A DNA stretch of 64,000 nucleotides from Pontibacter oryzae (GCF_003576375.1 NZ_QWGE01000001.1:372001-436000), one strand, 5' to 3'. Shown: positions 32,563 to 42,110, counted from the first letter of the stretch. Notes: generated by a model not told the origin, from the sequence alone. A program made the numbers and translations.

Positions 32563-33993
32563 TTAGTTGTTTGATGAGTGTATTTGGTGAAGTCCCAGCT
32601 CTTTTCCTTTTTCCAGGAGAAAAGCATAAGCTTCGTCAAACTCATTTTTAACCTTTCCCTCAAGTATAGCTTCGGTAAGTATTTCCTTCAGCTCGCCCAC
32701 TGTTTTAGATGGTTTCAGCCCGAAGGTCTCCATAATTATCTCACCGGTTATTACAGGCTGGAAATTGCGCAGCTTGTCGCTTTCCTCCACCTCAACTAGG
32801 CGCTTTTCCACCTTATCAAAATTGTGCAGGTAGCGTTTTACCTTGGTATCATTTTTTGAGGTGATATCGGCGCGGCATAGCTTCATCAGGGCATCAATAT
32901 CATCGCCGGTTTCAAACAATAGCCTTCTTATAGCCGAGTCCGTTACCGATTCTTTCACCAACGCGATAGGCCGCAGGTGCAGCCTTACCAGTTTTTGCAC
33001 AAATTTCATGTGCTCGTTTAGCGGCAGTTTCAAATCCCTGAATAGCTTTGGTACCATGCGGGCTCCGCGGTCTTCGTGGCCATGAAACGTCCATCCGACT
33101 TTGGGCGAATAGCGCTTTGTATCAGGCTTGGCAATGTCGTGCATGATGGCAGCCCAGCGCAGCCAAAGGTCATCGCTCACCTCCGCTACATTATCGAGCA
33201 CCTGCAAAGTATGGTAAAAATTGTCCTTGTGAGAGTTTCCGTTAATGGTTTCCACACCCTGCAGCTCCACCATCTTCGGAAAGATAAGATGCAGCAGCCC
33301 CGATACGAAAAGCAGTTTAAAGCCATAGCTTGGCACCGGCGAAAGTATGATCTTGTTCAGCTCATCGGTTATGCGCTCCTGCGACACGATCTTGATGCGC
33401 TCCTTGTTGTCGATGATGGCGTCAAACGTGTCCGGGTCTATATCGAAGCCAAGCTGGCTGGCAAAGCGGATAGCGCGCATCATGCGCAGCGGGTCGTCTG
33501 AAAAGGTAATGCCAGGCTCCAACGGCGTCCGGATAAGCTGCCGGCGCATGTCCTTCACGCCTTCGAACGCATCGATCAGTTCGCCATAGTTTTGGGTGTT
33601 TAAGCTAATGCCCAATGCGTTGATTGTAAAATCGCGGCGGTGCAGGTCATCGTTTAGCGAGCCCTGCTCTACCTCTGGTTTACGGGAGTGCTCGCGGTAA
33701 GACTCTTTTCGAGCACCTACAAACTCAACCTCCCACTCTCCGGCGCGCAGCATGGCCGTCCCGAAATTTTTGAAAATGGATACTTTAGGCCGATTTGGCA
33801 GCTTCATGGCTACCTGTGTGGCCAGGGCAATACCGTCGCCCACACATACCACATCAATGTCTTTGGATGGCCTTTTAAGGACCAGGTCTCGCACAAAACC
33901 TCCGATTACATAGGCATCTACGCCCAGTTCAGCGGCCGCTTCGGCTACAACATTAAAAATGGGGTGTTCGGGTAACTGTACTTTATCCATCAT
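32563..33993 (-). CDS. CCA tRNA nucleotidyltransferase / poly(A) polymerase family with HD domain
   Basis: 476 residues. The nucleotidyltransferase core has GGFVRDLVLKRPSKDIDVVCVG (GG and DxD motifs), then RRDFTINAL and the RMMRAIRFASQL region, followed by an HD phosphohydrolase domain (HTLQVLDN, AAIMHDIAKP). The enzyme adds or repairs the 3' CCA end of tRNAs. Two ATG codons stand at 33993 and 33990. A terminator hairpin lies immediately upstream of the start. Confidence 0.92.
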   Translation of the reverse strand: MMDKVQLPEHPIFNVVAEAAAELGVDAYVIGGFVRDLVLKRPSKDIDVVCVGDGIALATQVAMKLPNRPKVSIFKNFGTAMLRAGEWEVEFVGARKESYREHSRKPEVEQGSLNDDLHRRDFTINALGISLNTQNYGELIDAFEGVKDMRRQLIRTPLEPGITFSDDPLRMMRAIRFASQLGFDIDPDTFDAIIDNKERIKIVSQERITDELNKIILSPVPSYGFKLLFVSGLLHLIFPKMVELQGVETINGNSHKDNFYHTLQVLDNVAEVSDDLWLRWAAIMHDIAKPDTKRYSPKVGWTFHGHEDRGARMVPKLFRDLKLPLNEHMKFVQKLVRLHLRPIALVKESVTDSAIRRLLFETGDDIDALMKLCRADITSKNDTKVKRYLHNFDKVEKRLVEVEESDKLRNFQPVITGEIIMETFGLKPSKTVGELKEILTEAILEGKVKNEFDEAYAFLLEKGKELGLHQIHSSNN

Positions 33994-34006
33994 CTAAAAA
34001 TAAAAA

Positions 34007-34037
34007 ACCTCAGGCAACAAGTAGTGCGGCCTGAGGT
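34007..34037 (-). terminator. Terminator after tsaC, ending next to the cca start codon
   Basis: ACCTCAGGC (34007-34015) pairs with GCCTGAGGT (34029-34037); on the minus strand a T-rich run (complement of 33996-34006) follows, ending a few bases before the cca ATG at 33993. Either cca transcripts start almost at the ATG, or this is an attenuator. Confidence 0.8.
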
Positions 34038-34153
34038 GCAAAAATAAGGATAACCAGCGCAATAACGAAAATAGCTTATACTTTAACTGCCAACCTGGTT
34101 AACGCTCTAAGGCTGTATAGCATAAGCTTGTTTATGAAGCATGCTACTCGCAA

Positions 34154-34726
34154 CTAATCCCGGATAACCTGCTGCGTGCCGTCTGCCTCTATTTTAACGA
34201 TACGCGACGGCCTGGCCGCCATGTCATCGTCCTGGCGCCAGCCAACTACAAAATCCACGCGTTTTTTTATTTCTTCGCTAATATCTTTGAATGATTTTGG
34301 TGCTGGCTCCCCGCTTATATTTGCTGAGGTAGACACAATTGCACGACTGACTTGCCTGATAAGCCTGTGGCAAAACTCGTCTTTAACGATGCGTATTGCC
34401 ACTGTCCCGTCGTTGGCCAGCACTTCTTTGGGCAGGTTTTGCGGAGAGGTGAAAACGTAAGTAGTTGGTCTTTGCTGCTGCTGCAGCATTTCTTCAAAGC
34501 CTTTCGGTAGATTGCGGACATAGTGCTTTAGCATATCAATGTCGGCAACTAACAGAATCATAGATTTTGATTCTTCGCGCTCCTTTATCTTGAATATCTT
34601 TCGCACAGCCTCATAATTCTCGGCATCGCAACCTAAACCCCACACCGTATCGGTGGGGTAAAGAATAACGTTACCTAGCAGCACTTCTTCCTCAGCGGCC
34701 TGTATTTCCTTAACAAGTTGGCTCAT
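34154..34726 (-). CDS. tsaC: L-threonylcarbamoyladenylate synthase (TsaC/Sua5 family)
   Basis: Makes threonylcarbamoyl-AMP from Thr, bicarbonate and ATP for the t6A modification of ANN-decoding tRNAs. 190 residues of the YrdC fold: YPTDTVWGLGCDA, IKEREESKSMILLV, GTVAIRIV and STSANISGEPAPKSF are visible. The C-terminal Sua5 domain is absent, so it is the short TsaC type. It lies upstream of cca on the same strand, grouping two tRNA-maturation genes. Confidence 0.93.
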   Translation of the reverse strand: MSQLVKEIQAAEEEVLLGNVILYPTDTVWGLGCDAENYEAVRKIFKIKEREESKSMILLVADIDMLKHYVRNLPKGFEEMLQQQQRPTTYVFTSPQNLPKEVLANDGTVAIRIVKDEFCHRLIRQVSRAIVSTSANISGEPAPKSFKDISEEIKKRVDFVVGWRQDDDMAARPSRIVKIEADGTQQVIRD

Positions 34727-34745
34727 AGTTTTAATTGCTAAATTG

Positions 34746-34809
34746 TTAGTTGTTAATTGTTGGTTGCTTTGGGTTTAAAACTTAAAGTAATCAGCAATTA
34801 ACAAACAAC
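34746..34809. repeat. A/T-rich imperfect inverted repeat upstream of tsaC
   Basis: TTAGTTGTTAATTG (34746-34759) pairs, with two mismatches, with 34795-34809 (CAATTAACAAACAAC). It occupies the gap between methylmalonyl-CoA epimerase and tsaC, two co-directional genes. It resembles in style, but not clearly in sequence, the 95-bp elements at 11389 and 36551. Confidence 0.55.
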
Positions 34810-34812
34810 TAT

Positions 34813-35214
34813 CTATTTTATCTCCTGGGTTAGCTCTATCAGCACGCCGTGGGCGCTCTTTGGGTGCACGAAGCACACCAGTTTGTTATCGGCGCCTTTC
34901 TTCGGCTGTTCGTTTAACAACGTAAAGCCTTCTCTTTTCAGGCGCTCCATTTCTGCGTAGATGTCCTCCACCTCAAAAGCGATATGGTGTATGCCTTCAC
35001 CCCGCTTCTCGATATACTTGCTGATGGCGCTATCGGGTGTAAGACCTTCTAGCAGTTCTATCTTTGTACCTCCTATTTTAAAAAAAGATGTATTTACGGC
35101 TTCAGAGGCTATATGCTCTGTTTTATAAGGTTCTACGCCTAAAAGCGTCGTGTATAAGGCATTCGCTTCGCTGAAGTTCTTAACAGCAATCCCAATATGT
35201 TCTACGTTTTTCAT
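34813..35214 (-). CDS. mce: Methylmalonyl-CoA epimerase
   Basis: 133 residues of the vicinal-oxygen-chelate fold with metal ligands in the expected places: VEHIGIAVKNF (His7), TKIELLEG (Glu), GIHHIAFEVED (His) and GVLIELTQ (Glu). It interconverts the (2R) and (2S) forms of methylmalonyl-CoA in propionate and branched-chain metabolism. No mutase is nearby. It is divergent from iscS. Confidence 0.93.
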   Translation of the reverse strand: MKNVEHIGIAVKNFSEANALYTTLLGVEPYKTEHIASEAVNTSFFKIGGTKIELLEGLTPDSAISKYIEKRGEGIHHIAFEVEDIYAEMERLKREGFTLLNEQPKKGADNKLVCFVHPKSAHGVLIELTQEIK

Positions 35215-35329
35215 TTCAAAATTGTAATTAGTCTAAGTAAGGTTTTTTTGCTATTTTTGCGCCGGATTCAAAACTAATAATTTCTTCAAACTGTTTATTG
35301 AACAGGACAAATTACGAAACCAAAGTTAT

Positions 35330-36544
35330 ATGCTATCATTACCTATATATTTGGATAACAACGCCACAACGCCACTTGACCCTCGCGTGCTGGAAACCAT
35401 GATGCCTTACCTTACCAACGTGTACGGTAATGCTTCATCTCGTAACCACGCTTTTGGATGGCAAGCCGAAGAGGCTGTTGATTATGCCCGCGAGCAAATT
35501 GCAGCACTTATCAACTGTTCTCCAAAGGAAATCATCTTCACATCAGGTGCTACAGAGTCAGACAACCTGGCGATTAAAGGTGTTTTCGAGATGTATGCCT
35601 CTAAAGGTAACCATATTATCACACTTACCACAGAGCACAAAGCGGTTCTGGATACCTGCAAACACGTTGAAAAAGCTGGCGGTAACGTTACGTATCTTAA
35701 AGTAGATGAGAAAGGTCTTATAGACCTGAACGAACTGGAAGCAGCCATCACAGATAAAACCATACTTATCTCCGTGATGTATGCCAATAACGAAATCGGG
35801 GTGATCCAGCCAATCCGTGAGATTTCTGCTATCGCCAAAAAGCACGGTATCCTGTTCTTTACCGATGCTACGCAGGCTGTGGGCAAAATCCCGGTTGATG
35901 TAGAGGCGGACGGCATTGACCTGATGGCTTTCTCTGGCCACAAAATGTACGGCCCTAAGGGTGTTGGCGCATTATACGTACGCCGCAAAAACCCACGCGT
36001 TAAGGTAACAGCTCAAATTGACGGTGGTGGCCACGAGCGCGGCATGCGTTCCGGTACCCTGAATGTACCAGGCATTGTTGGCCTTGGTAAAGCAGCCGAA
36101 ATTGCCAAGCAGGATATGGAAGCCGACACCAAGCGTATCGCTGCCATGCGCGACAGACTGGAACGTGAACTAACTACCATCGAGGAGTCTTATGTAAACG
36201 GTTCCACAGAGCACCGCTTGCCACACGTGTCTAACATCTCATTTAAGTATGTAGAAGGCGAAGGCCTTATGATGGGCGTGAAAGACCTGGCTGTGTCTTC
36301 TGGTTCTGCTTGTACTTCTGCATCTCTGGAGCCGTCTTATGTGCTTAAAGCCTTAGGCCTAAGCGATGACCTGGCGCACTCTTCCCTACGTTTTGGCTTG
36401 AGCCGGTTTACGACAGATGAGGAAATCGATTTCGCGATTGGTCATGTGAAGCAAGCGGTTAGCAAGCTTCGTGAACTGTCTCCGCTATGGGAAATGTTTA
36501 AAGAAGGTATCGACCTGAACTCTATTGAGTGGGCAGAACACTAA
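35330..36544 (+). CDS. iscS: Cysteine desulfurase (IscS)
   Basis: PLP enzyme supplying sulfur for Fe-S clusters and tRNA thiolation. 404 residues. The N-terminus [18 protein letters not shown] lysine K205 ([10 protein letters not shown]) and active-site C328 in [14 protein letters not shown], the mobile-loop sequence of IscS type, are all present. It heads an isc run: iscS, iscU, an unknown gene and iscA. A -7-like TATTTTTG lies at 35252-35259. A 95-bp repeat element sits between iscS and iscU. No IscR, HscA/B or ferredoxin gene follows. Confidence 0.95.
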   Translation: MLSLPIYLDNNATTPLDPRVLETMMPYLTNVYGNASSRNHAFGWQAEEAVDYAREQIAALINCSPKEIIFTSGATESDNLAIKGVFEMYASKGNHIITLTTEHKAVLDTCKHVEKAGGNVTYLKVDEKGLIDLNELEAAITDKTILISVMYANNEIGVIQPIREISAIAKKHGILFFTDATQAVGKIPVDVEADGIDLMAFSGHKMYGPKGVGALYVRRKNPRVKVTAQIDGGGHERGMRSGTLNVPGIVGLGKAAEIAKQDMEADTKRIAAMRDRLERELTTIEESYVNGSTEHRLPHVSNISFKYVEGEGLMMGVKDLAVSSGSACTSASLEPSYVLKALGLSDDLAHSSLRFGLSRFTTDEEIDFAIGHVKQAVSKLRELSPLWEMFKEGIDLNSIEWAEH

Positions 36545-36550
36545 GAGATA

Positions 36551-36644
36551 AATTAAAAATTAGAAATTAGGGATTAGAAATGATCTTCATTCTGGTTCTT
36601 AATTTCTAGTATAATTTTTAATTCCTAATTTTTAATTTCTAATT
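36551..36644. repeat. Intergenic inverted-repeat element, copy 2 (between iscS and iscU)
   Basis: A/T-rich element of about 94 bp with inverted ends. Its left 36 bp match the left end of the element at 11389-11483 with about four differences, and its right end contains the same TAATTTTTAATT and TTTCTAATT units. Like copy 1 it lies between two co-directional genes of one operon. Confidence 0.8.
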
Positions 36645-36655
36645 AACTAAAAGCT

Positions 36656-37069
36656 ATGGCTTATTCTGATAAAGTAATCGATCATTATACCAACCCTAGA
36701 AACGTTGGTACTTTAGATAAATCTAAAAACAACGTGGGTACCGGCCTTGTTGGTGCTCCTGAATGTGGCGACGTTATGCGCCTTCAAATTGAAGTAGATG
36801 AGAACCAAGTAATTACAGACGCAAAGTTCAAGACGTTTGGTTGCGGATCTGCTATTGCTTCATCATCATTGGCTACAGAGTGGCTTAAAGGAAAAACAGT
36901 AGATCAGGCTTTGGCTATCGATAATATGGCCATCGTTGAGGAGCTTGCGCTTCCGCCAGTTAAAATCCACTGCTCTGTGTTGGCCGAGGATGCTATTAAA
37001 ACAGCCATCAACGACTACCGCGTGAAAAACGGCCTCCCAGAGTTGGAGATGCCTAAGTCTCACCACTAA
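36656..37069 (+). CDS. iscU: Iron-sulfur cluster scaffold (IscU)
   Basis: 137 residues. The three cluster-ligand Cys and the conserved Asp are visible: PECGDVMRL, FGCGSAIASSS and KIHCSVLAEDAIK; the HscA-binding LPPVK motif precedes the last Cys. It builds [2Fe-2S] and [4Fe-4S] clusters with sulfur from IscS. The gene follows the repeat element and is 14 bp before the unknown gene. Confidence 0.96.
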   Translation: MAYSDKVIDHYTNPRNVGTLDKSKNNVGTGLVGAPECGDVMRLQIEVDENQVITDAKFKTFGCGSAIASSSLATEWLKGKTVDQALAIDNMAIVEELALPPVKIHCSVLAEDAIKTAINDYRVKNGLPELEMPKSHH

Positions 37070-37083
37070 GAAACCCAGACTCT

Positions 37084-37491
37084 ATGGAGTCAACTACAGA
37101 TGTGCACGTAGAAAGTGTGCGTATTCAAAAGCAGATTGAGAACCACTTAGGTATAAGCGGTAGCAGTCTGCTTTTTGAATTCAGGCAACTTGATAACAAA
37201 TTGCGCCTTGACCTGATCACGGTAAACCCGCGGCACCAGCAATCTTTCCTGTTTCACTCAGAGGTAGGTTACGACAGGCTGGATGTACTCCGGAAAATGC
37301 TGGAATATGTTACCAGTTACCGCGACATGGAGAGTTCTTATACTGTTCAGTGGATGTCCAGGGACGAAAAGGAACTGAACACGTCATACTTCAGGGCACG
37401 TAATATGTATGAGGCGCTTGATAAATTATACTTTGGCCGAGACATAAATACCATTACAGTGTTTAGTGTGGTGCTTAATCCTGTCTCCTAA
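37084..37491 (+). CDS. Unknown small protein encoded inside the isc operon
   Basis: 135 residues, soluble, without Cys and without signal peptide or membrane segment. It is rich in charged and aromatic residues (for example RHQQSFLFHSEVGYDRLDVLRKMLEYV and TVQWMSRDEKELNTSYFRARNMYEALDKLYFGRD). I do not recognise the family. Spacing of 14 bp after iscU and 10 bp before iscA implies co-transcription, so a role in Fe-S assembly, perhaps as an adaptor, is plausible but unproven; the lack of Cys speaks against a scaffold role. Confidence 0.8.
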   Translation: MESTTDVHVESVRIQKQIENHLGISGSSLLFEFRQLDNKLRLDLITVNPRHQQSFLFHSEVGYDRLDVLRKMLEYVTSYRDMESSYTVQWMSRDEKELNTSYFRARNMYEALDKLYFGRDINTITVFSVVLNPVS

Positions 37492-37501
37492 ATTTTGAAT
37501 T

Positions 37502-37828
37502 ATGATCACAGTATCAGATAAAGCAAAAGAGAAAGTTTTAAAGCTGAAGCAGGATGCGCAGCTCGACGACACGTTTCGTTTGCGCGCCTCTGTTGCGGGT
37601 GGTGGCTGCTCGGGCCTTTCCTATAACCTCGATTTTGACGACGAGGTAAAACCAATGGACCAGGAGTTCGAAGATAAAGGCGTAAAAGTAGTGGTTGATA
37701 TGAAGAGCTTCTTATACCTGGCAGGCACTGAGTTGGACTTCTCGGATGGCCTAAACGGCAAGGGCTTTTTCTTTAACAACCCAAATGCCTCCCGTACCTG
37801 CGGCTGCGGCGACAGTTTCTCTGTTTAG
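37502..37828 (+). CDS. iscA: A-type Fe-S carrier protein (IscA/HesB family)
   Basis: 108 residues. The three conserved Cys lie in GGGCSGLSY and the C-terminal TCGCGDSF. It delivers or holds Fe-S clusters or iron. It is the last gene of the isc run and is followed by a terminator. It might equally be called ErpA; the context favours IscA. Confidence 0.94.
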   Translation: MITVSDKAKEKVLKLKQDAQLDDTFRLRASVAGGGCSGLSYNLDFDDEVKPMDQEFEDKGVKVVVDMKSFLYLAGTELDFSDGLNGKGFFFNNPNASRTCGCGDSFSV

Positions 37829-37845
37829 ACGCAAACACAATAAGT

Positions 37846-37885
37846 ATAAAGCGAGGCTCTGCTTTTCAGCAGAGCCTCGCTTTAT
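37846..37885. terminator. Bidirectional terminator, 18-bp perfect stem
   Basis: 37846-37863 pairs with 37868-37885 around tttc. An AAGTATA heptamer overlaps the left arm. It separates the isc operon from the convergent T9SS cargo gene. Confidence 0.92.
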
Positions 37886-37896
37886 TTAAAGGAGCG

Positions 37897-39180
37897 CTAT
37901 AGTTTCTCAAATCGATAAGCATGCCGCTTTCCATTCAAATCCAGCAATTGTAGTACATACATACCAGAGGGCAAACTGCGCACATCAAAAACGCCCGGCA
38001 AGGCTTGACCTGAAATTGCAAATTGCATGACATGCCTGCCCCGCATATCAACAATCAGCGCATTACTAAACGGTAAGTTAGCAGAGACATTGATCTCATC
38101 AGAAGTGATGGTTGGGTATACCTTAATAACATGATTTAAAGCACGGCTTACCGATACAATGCTGGAGTAAGTATACTTTTCATCATCATCAACCTGCTTT
38201 AGGCGGTAAAAGGAAGTGCCTGGCTGAGGGTTAGTATCAGTAAAAGTATACTTTGTTTGCCATTGGGTAGAGCCTTGCCCTTGCACTGAGCCTATTCCGT
38301 TAAAGTTGCGCCCGTCAGAGCTGCGTTCTATCTCAAAGTGGCTGTTTTTATCCTCGCTGGCTGTTACCCACTGCAGTTCTACAGCATCATCGCTATTTCT
38401 TGCTTTGAAGCTTACCAACTCTACAGGTAAAGGTGTAGGAGCGGCAACTGCCTCTATATTCCATTTCACAGATACGTCATCAATAGCTAACCCATGGTCG
38501 GCTTCTACCTCGTCTGCGTCTTTCCAGCGCAGCATCAGGTAGTGGCCAGCAGGTATATCCACAGATAGAATATGCTCCAACATGCGGCGGTTATCAGCGG
38601 CGTTCCCATTAAGTGCTCCGCCAGATTGATGAAACTTTGGACCGTAAAATTTCAATTCTGGAACCTCAGTCCAGCCTTTATCCGAATTGGGTGAGGGCAC
38701 AAAAGTATCCTTACTGCTAGTAATCGCATACCAAAATGAGATAACATGCTGCCCCGCCGTGCTGTTAGATATACGCCATTGCTCGCCCATATAGTTAAGC
38801 TCCACAGATTTTATGGTGCTACCCGTATTGTTCTGCAGAAGCAAAGTGTAAGCAAACTCCCCGGCAGTAGAGGAACTCAGCGAACCTAGTGCTCTATCTG
38901 TAGAGTTGATGGCTCCATAGCTATACAGGCCTCCCGTATTCGCCGTACCGGGGTTTGCAGTGAGTGCATCAGTAGGCTTTGTTCTGTAGACGGCCCAGCC
39001 CGGGAAGTAATAAGCTCCGCTTGCCCAAACTCCCGCTCCTGTTGCAGGCATTCCGTCAAAATTTTGGCCATATTGATTATGTTGCAAACCCATACTTACT
39101 TGGGCAAAGCCATTGTTTGCCAGCAATAGACTACAGACCAAAGCAAGGAAGCCCCAGACAAACGTAAACGTTGTTCTCAT
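37897..39180 (-). CDS. Secreted protein with T9SS type A sorting domain
   Basis: 427 residues: a signal peptide ending GFAQ, a long beta-rich region with features of a jelly-roll or lamin-like domain (FDGMPATGAGVW, DDVSVKWNIE), an Ig-like part (SFKARNSDDAVELQWVTASEDKNSHFEIERSSDG) and a C-terminal sorting domain (VYPTITSDEINVSA to SGMYVLQL). The C-terminal domain marks it for type IX secretion and links it to the PorU2/PorV2 pair. No catalytic motif is visible. The sequence between 38169 and 38253 contains two copies of AAGTATACTT. Confidence 0.87.
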   Translation of the reverse strand: MRTTFTFVWGFLALVCSLLLANNGFAQVSMGLQHNQYGQNFDGMPATGAGVWASGAYYFPGWAVYRTKPTDALTANPGTANTGGLYSYGAINSTDRALGSLSSSTAGEFAYTLLLQNNTGSTIKSVELNYMGEQWRISNSTAGQHVISFWYAITSSKDTFVPSPNSDKGWTEVPELKFYGPKFHQSGGALNGNAADNRRMLEHILSVDIPAGHYLMLRWKDADEVEADHGLAIDDVSVKWNIEAVAAPTPLPVELVSFKARNSDDAVELQWVTASEDKNSHFEIERSSDGRNFNGIGSVQGQGSTQWQTKYTFTDTNPQPGTSFYRLKQVDDDEKYTYSSIVSVSRALNHVIKVYPTITSDEINVSANLPFSNALIVDMRGRHVMQFAISGQALPGVFDVRSLPSGMYVLQLLDLNGKRHAYRFEKL

Positions 39181-39540
39181 CGAGTTTAAGGAATTTGCTG
39201 AAAGTATAAAATGATCGTTACAGGTTCGAAGCCGAAACCTTACTAATTTTCCTATAGTTCAATGCGTTTGCCCTTTTCGTATACTATTCTCAAAAATCAG
39301 TATTTATACAGATAGCTTATTTGGCAGTTCTAGAGATAAATAATTTATAGCTTGATATACACTATGGCTTTAACTGTTTTGGACTGATTATTTAAACACT
39401 AAATACTATTTATCAAGCAATTAGAATTTAATTCAAAATTTATAAACAATAGCTATAATGATATAATCTTAATTGATTTGATCAATAATTGATAAGGCAA
39501 TAAATTTGAGGCATCAATAAGATACTTCAATTCTTTTTAT
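39181..39540. other. A/T-rich intergenic region upstream of catalase
   Basis: 360 bp between divergent genes, very A/T rich. It holds the catalase promoter (listed separately) and a TTGATTTGATCAAT dyad overlapping its -33 box. I see no ORF, RNA gene or mobile remnant. Confidence 0.6.
39477..39508 (+). promoter_or_regulatory. Bacteroidetes-type promoter of the catalase gene
   Basis: TTTG at 39477-39480, 20-bp spacer, TAAATTTG at 39501-39508; the ATG is at 39541. GATCAAT sequences next to the -33 box form a short dyad that could bind a regulator. Confidence 0.75.
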
Positions 39541-41049
39541 ATGAACGATAATGAAAAAAGCACACGCCTAACTACAGCTTCGGGGAAACCTGTTTATGAG
39601 TACGAAAACTCACAATCGGCTGGGCCGCGTGGACCACTGTTGCTGCAGGATTTTTTCCTGCACGAAAAGCTGGCGCACTTTAACCGGGAGCGTATTCCGG
39701 AGCGTGTCGTACATGCCAAAGGTTCTGGGGCTTACGGCACATTTACTGTTACCAATGATATCACAAAGTATACAAAGGCCAACCTATTTAGTGAGCTTGG
39801 TAAGCAAACGCGTATTTTCCTGCGCTTCTCTACAGTAGGTGGCGAAAAGGGAAGCGCCGATGCAGAGCGCGACCCACGAGGTTTTGCCCTGAAATTCTAT
39901 ACAGAGGATGGCAACTGGGACCTGGTAGGGAACAATACGCCAGTCTTCTTCATCAAGGACCCAAAGAAATTCCCAGATTTTATCCATACTCAAAAGCGCG
40001 ACCCATACACTAACTGCAAGAGCGCAACCATGATGTGGGATTTCTGGAGCCTAAACCCGGAAAGCCTTCACCAGGTCATGATTCTAATGAGCGACCGCGG
40101 CACACCGGTTTCCTACCGCCACATGCACGGCTTTGGCAGCCACACGTTTTCGTTTATCAATGCTGAGAATGAGCGGTTCTTCGTAAAGTTCCATTTCAAG
40201 ACAATGCAAGGCATTAAGAACTTTACGGACGCTGAAGCCACGCAAATGAAAGGCATCGACCCGGACCATGCGCAACGTGATCTAGTGGAGTCGATCGAGA
40301 ACGGTGATTTCCCGCGTTGGGCCATGAAGGTGCAAATTATGCCAGAAGCTGAGGCTGCTACCTATAAATGGAACCCATTTGACCTCACAAAAGTATGGTC
40401 GCAGAAAGATTACCCGCTAATTGATGTAGGTGTGATTGAGTTGAACGAGAACCCTGACAACTTCTTTGCACACGTGGAACAGGCTGCGTTTGCACCAGCG
40501 CATATTGTAGATGGTATTAGCTACTCACCGGACAAGATGCTTCAAGGCCGTTTGCTTGCTTACCCAGATGCCCAACGCTACCGTTTAGGCGCTAATTACG
40601 AGCACATTCCAGTGAATCGTTGCCCATACATGGTATCAAACTATCAGCGCGACGGACAGATGCGCGTGGATGGTAACGGTGGTAGCCAACCAAATTACTT
40701 CCCGAACAGTTTCGATGGCGTGTATACCGATGAAAAGTACAAGCAGCCAGCCGAAGATCTGGGCCAGCATGTTGTTGCCGATTGGTTTGACCGCAATGCA
40801 GAAGGCGAAAACGACCATTATACCCAACCAGGCAACTTGTTCAGGTTAATGTCGGCGGAAGCAAGGCAGCACACAATCAGTAACATTGTAGGCGCCATGA
40901 AAGGTATTAGCGGCGAAAAGCGCGAACTGATAATTAACCGCCAACTTTGCCACTTCTTCCGGGCCGATATCAGTTTAGGGCTTGGCGTGGCGCAGGGCCT
41001 GGGGATTGATGTAACCCAGCACGCAGGTTCTATGATGCATGGTAATTAA
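39541..41049 (+). CDS. katA: Monofunctional heme catalase (small subunit, KatA type)
   Basis: Breaks down hydrogen peroxide. 502 residues, the small-subunit length. The active-site His segment [19 protein letters not shown], distal Asn region ([12 protein letters not shown]), and proximal heme ligand Tyr in the [14 protein letters not shown] segment are present. No signal peptide, so cytosolic. It has its own promoter and terminator and stands alone. Confidence 0.96.
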   Translation: MNDNEKSTRLTTASGKPVYEYENSQSAGPRGPLLLQDFFLHEKLAHFNRERIPERVVHAKGSGAYGTFTVTNDITKYTKANLFSELGKQTRIFLRFSTVGGEKGSADAERDPRGFALKFYTEDGNWDLVGNNTPVFFIKDPKKFPDFIHTQKRDPYTNCKSATMMWDFWSLNPESLHQVMILMSDRGTPVSYRHMHGFGSHTFSFINAENERFFVKFHFKTMQGIKNFTDAEATQMKGIDPDHAQRDLVESIENGDFPRWAMKVQIMPEAEAATYKWNPFDLTKVWSQKDYPLIDVGVIELNENPDNFFAHVEQAAFAPAHIVDGISYSPDKMLQGRLLAYPDAQRYRLGANYEHIPVNRCPYMVSNYQRDGQMRVDGNGGSQPNYFPNSFDGVYTDEKYKQPAEDLGQHVVADWFDRNAEGENDHYTQPGNLFRLMSAEARQHTISNIVGAMKGISGEKRELIINRQLCHFFRADISLGLGVAQGLGIDVTQHAGSMMHGN

Positions 41050-41071
41050 AACCAACCATCTATAATCACTG

Positions 41072-41105
41072 AAAAGCAGTACCGATTATGGTACTGCTTT
41101 TTTTG
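41072..41105 (+). terminator. Intrinsic terminator of katA
   Basis: AAAAGCAGTACC (41072-41083) pairs with GGTACTGCTTTT (41090-41101) around gattat, followed by a T-run. Confidence 0.92.
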
Positions 41106-41277
41106 TTTCTGCACTACATAAAAGTGCCGTTTTGGGCTTAGAAGTTTAAACGTAGCTGCGTTGGTGCAATATTAGAGCCATAAAACCGGAACTTTTAGTT
41201 CTAATGAATTGTATTAATTTATGTTACATGAATACATGTTCATATATGTAAGGGAGCTAATATTAACACACTATAGC

Positions 41278-41583
41278 ATGAGCGGTTTAAAAGTAAGGTT
41301 CGAGCAGAAGAAACTAGAACGGGCAGCGTATGTGCTTAAAAGCGTGGCTCACCCCATTCGGATCAGCATTATTGACCTTTTGGAGCAACGCGATCGGCTG
41401 ACGGTTAGCCAGCTTCAGGAAGTTCTGCAGATAGAGCAGTCACTTCTTTCTCACCACCTTACCAACATGCGCGATAAAGGTATAGTGAACACCCACCGCC
41501 AAGGGAAAAACGTCTTCTACTTTTTAAAAGACGCCACAATTACTGATATTATCGGCTGTATCAACGGCTGTAAGTTATTTTAG
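41278..41583 (+). CDS. ArsR/SmtB-family winged-helix regulator
   Basis: 101 residues from the ATG at 41278 (MSGLKVRFEQ); a start at 41221 would add 19 residues. The winged helix is visible: LKSVAHPIRISIIDLL, LTVSQLQEVLQIEQSLLSHHLTNMRDKGIV and the wing RQGKNVFYFL. The only Cys are C94 and C98 near the end (GCINGCKLF), a possible thiol or metal sensor. The next gene is a rhodanese lipoprotein, recalling sulfide/persulfide-sensing ArsR proteins (BigR, SqrR), but Cys positions differ from those, so the inducer is unknown. Confidence 0.85.
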   Translation: MSGLKVRFEQKKLERAAYVLKSVAHPIRISIIDLLEQRDRLTVSQLQEVLQIEQSLLSHHLTNMRDKGIVNTHRQGKNVFYFLKDATITDIIGCINGCKLF

Positions 41584-41678
41584 TGGCAGAGCTCAGCCTT
41601 CTCATTTGCATTGAAGGATAAGATTTATACTTTAGTAACTTCTCTGGATTCATCAACCGCGTTTTAGCATACACAAAC

Positions 41679-42080
41679 ATGAAAAACATTGCTTTAAGTA
41701 TGATAGTGGCACTACTGCTTTTTAGTTGCACCGCCACGCAGCCACAAGGCCCCGTAGAAGTAAAAAACATGACGCCAACAGCCTTTAAATCCCAGCAAAT
41801 GGGCCGTAAAACTGTTGTTATTGACGTGCGCACACCCGAAGAGTATGCTTCCGGCCATCTGGACGGTGCCTCTAATAGCGACTTCCGTAACGGTGACTTT
41901 GCCAGAGAGTTGGAAAACTGGGACAAGGACAAAGTGTACTACCTATACTGCGCCTCTGGTAACCGTAGCAGTAAGGCAGCAGCCTTGTTAAAAGAGGCAG
42001 GCTTTAAGCACATCTATAATCTTGGTGCATACCCTGACCTGAAACAAGCTGGTTTGCCAACAACCACCGAGGCAAACTAG
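41679..42080 (+). CDS. Rhodanese-domain lipoprotein
   Basis: 133 residues with a lipoprotein signal (LLLFSC, Cys17) and one rhodanese domain (VVIDVRTPEEYASGHLDGA). The active-site loop is CASGNRS with the catalytic Cys kept. It would move sulfane sulfur in the periplasm or at the outer membrane. It lies 95 bp after the ArsR regulator, which may control it. An intrinsic terminator follows. Confidence 0.9.
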   Translation: MKNIALSMIVALLLFSCTATQPQGPVEVKNMTPTAFKSQQMGRKTVVIDVRTPEEYASGHLDGASNSDFRNGDFARELENWDKDKVYYLYCASGNRSSKAAALLKEAGFKHIYNLGAYPDLKQAGLPTTTEAN

Positions 42081-42110
42081 TAAACTAACTGCCTAAACAG
42101 CTTTATGCAT

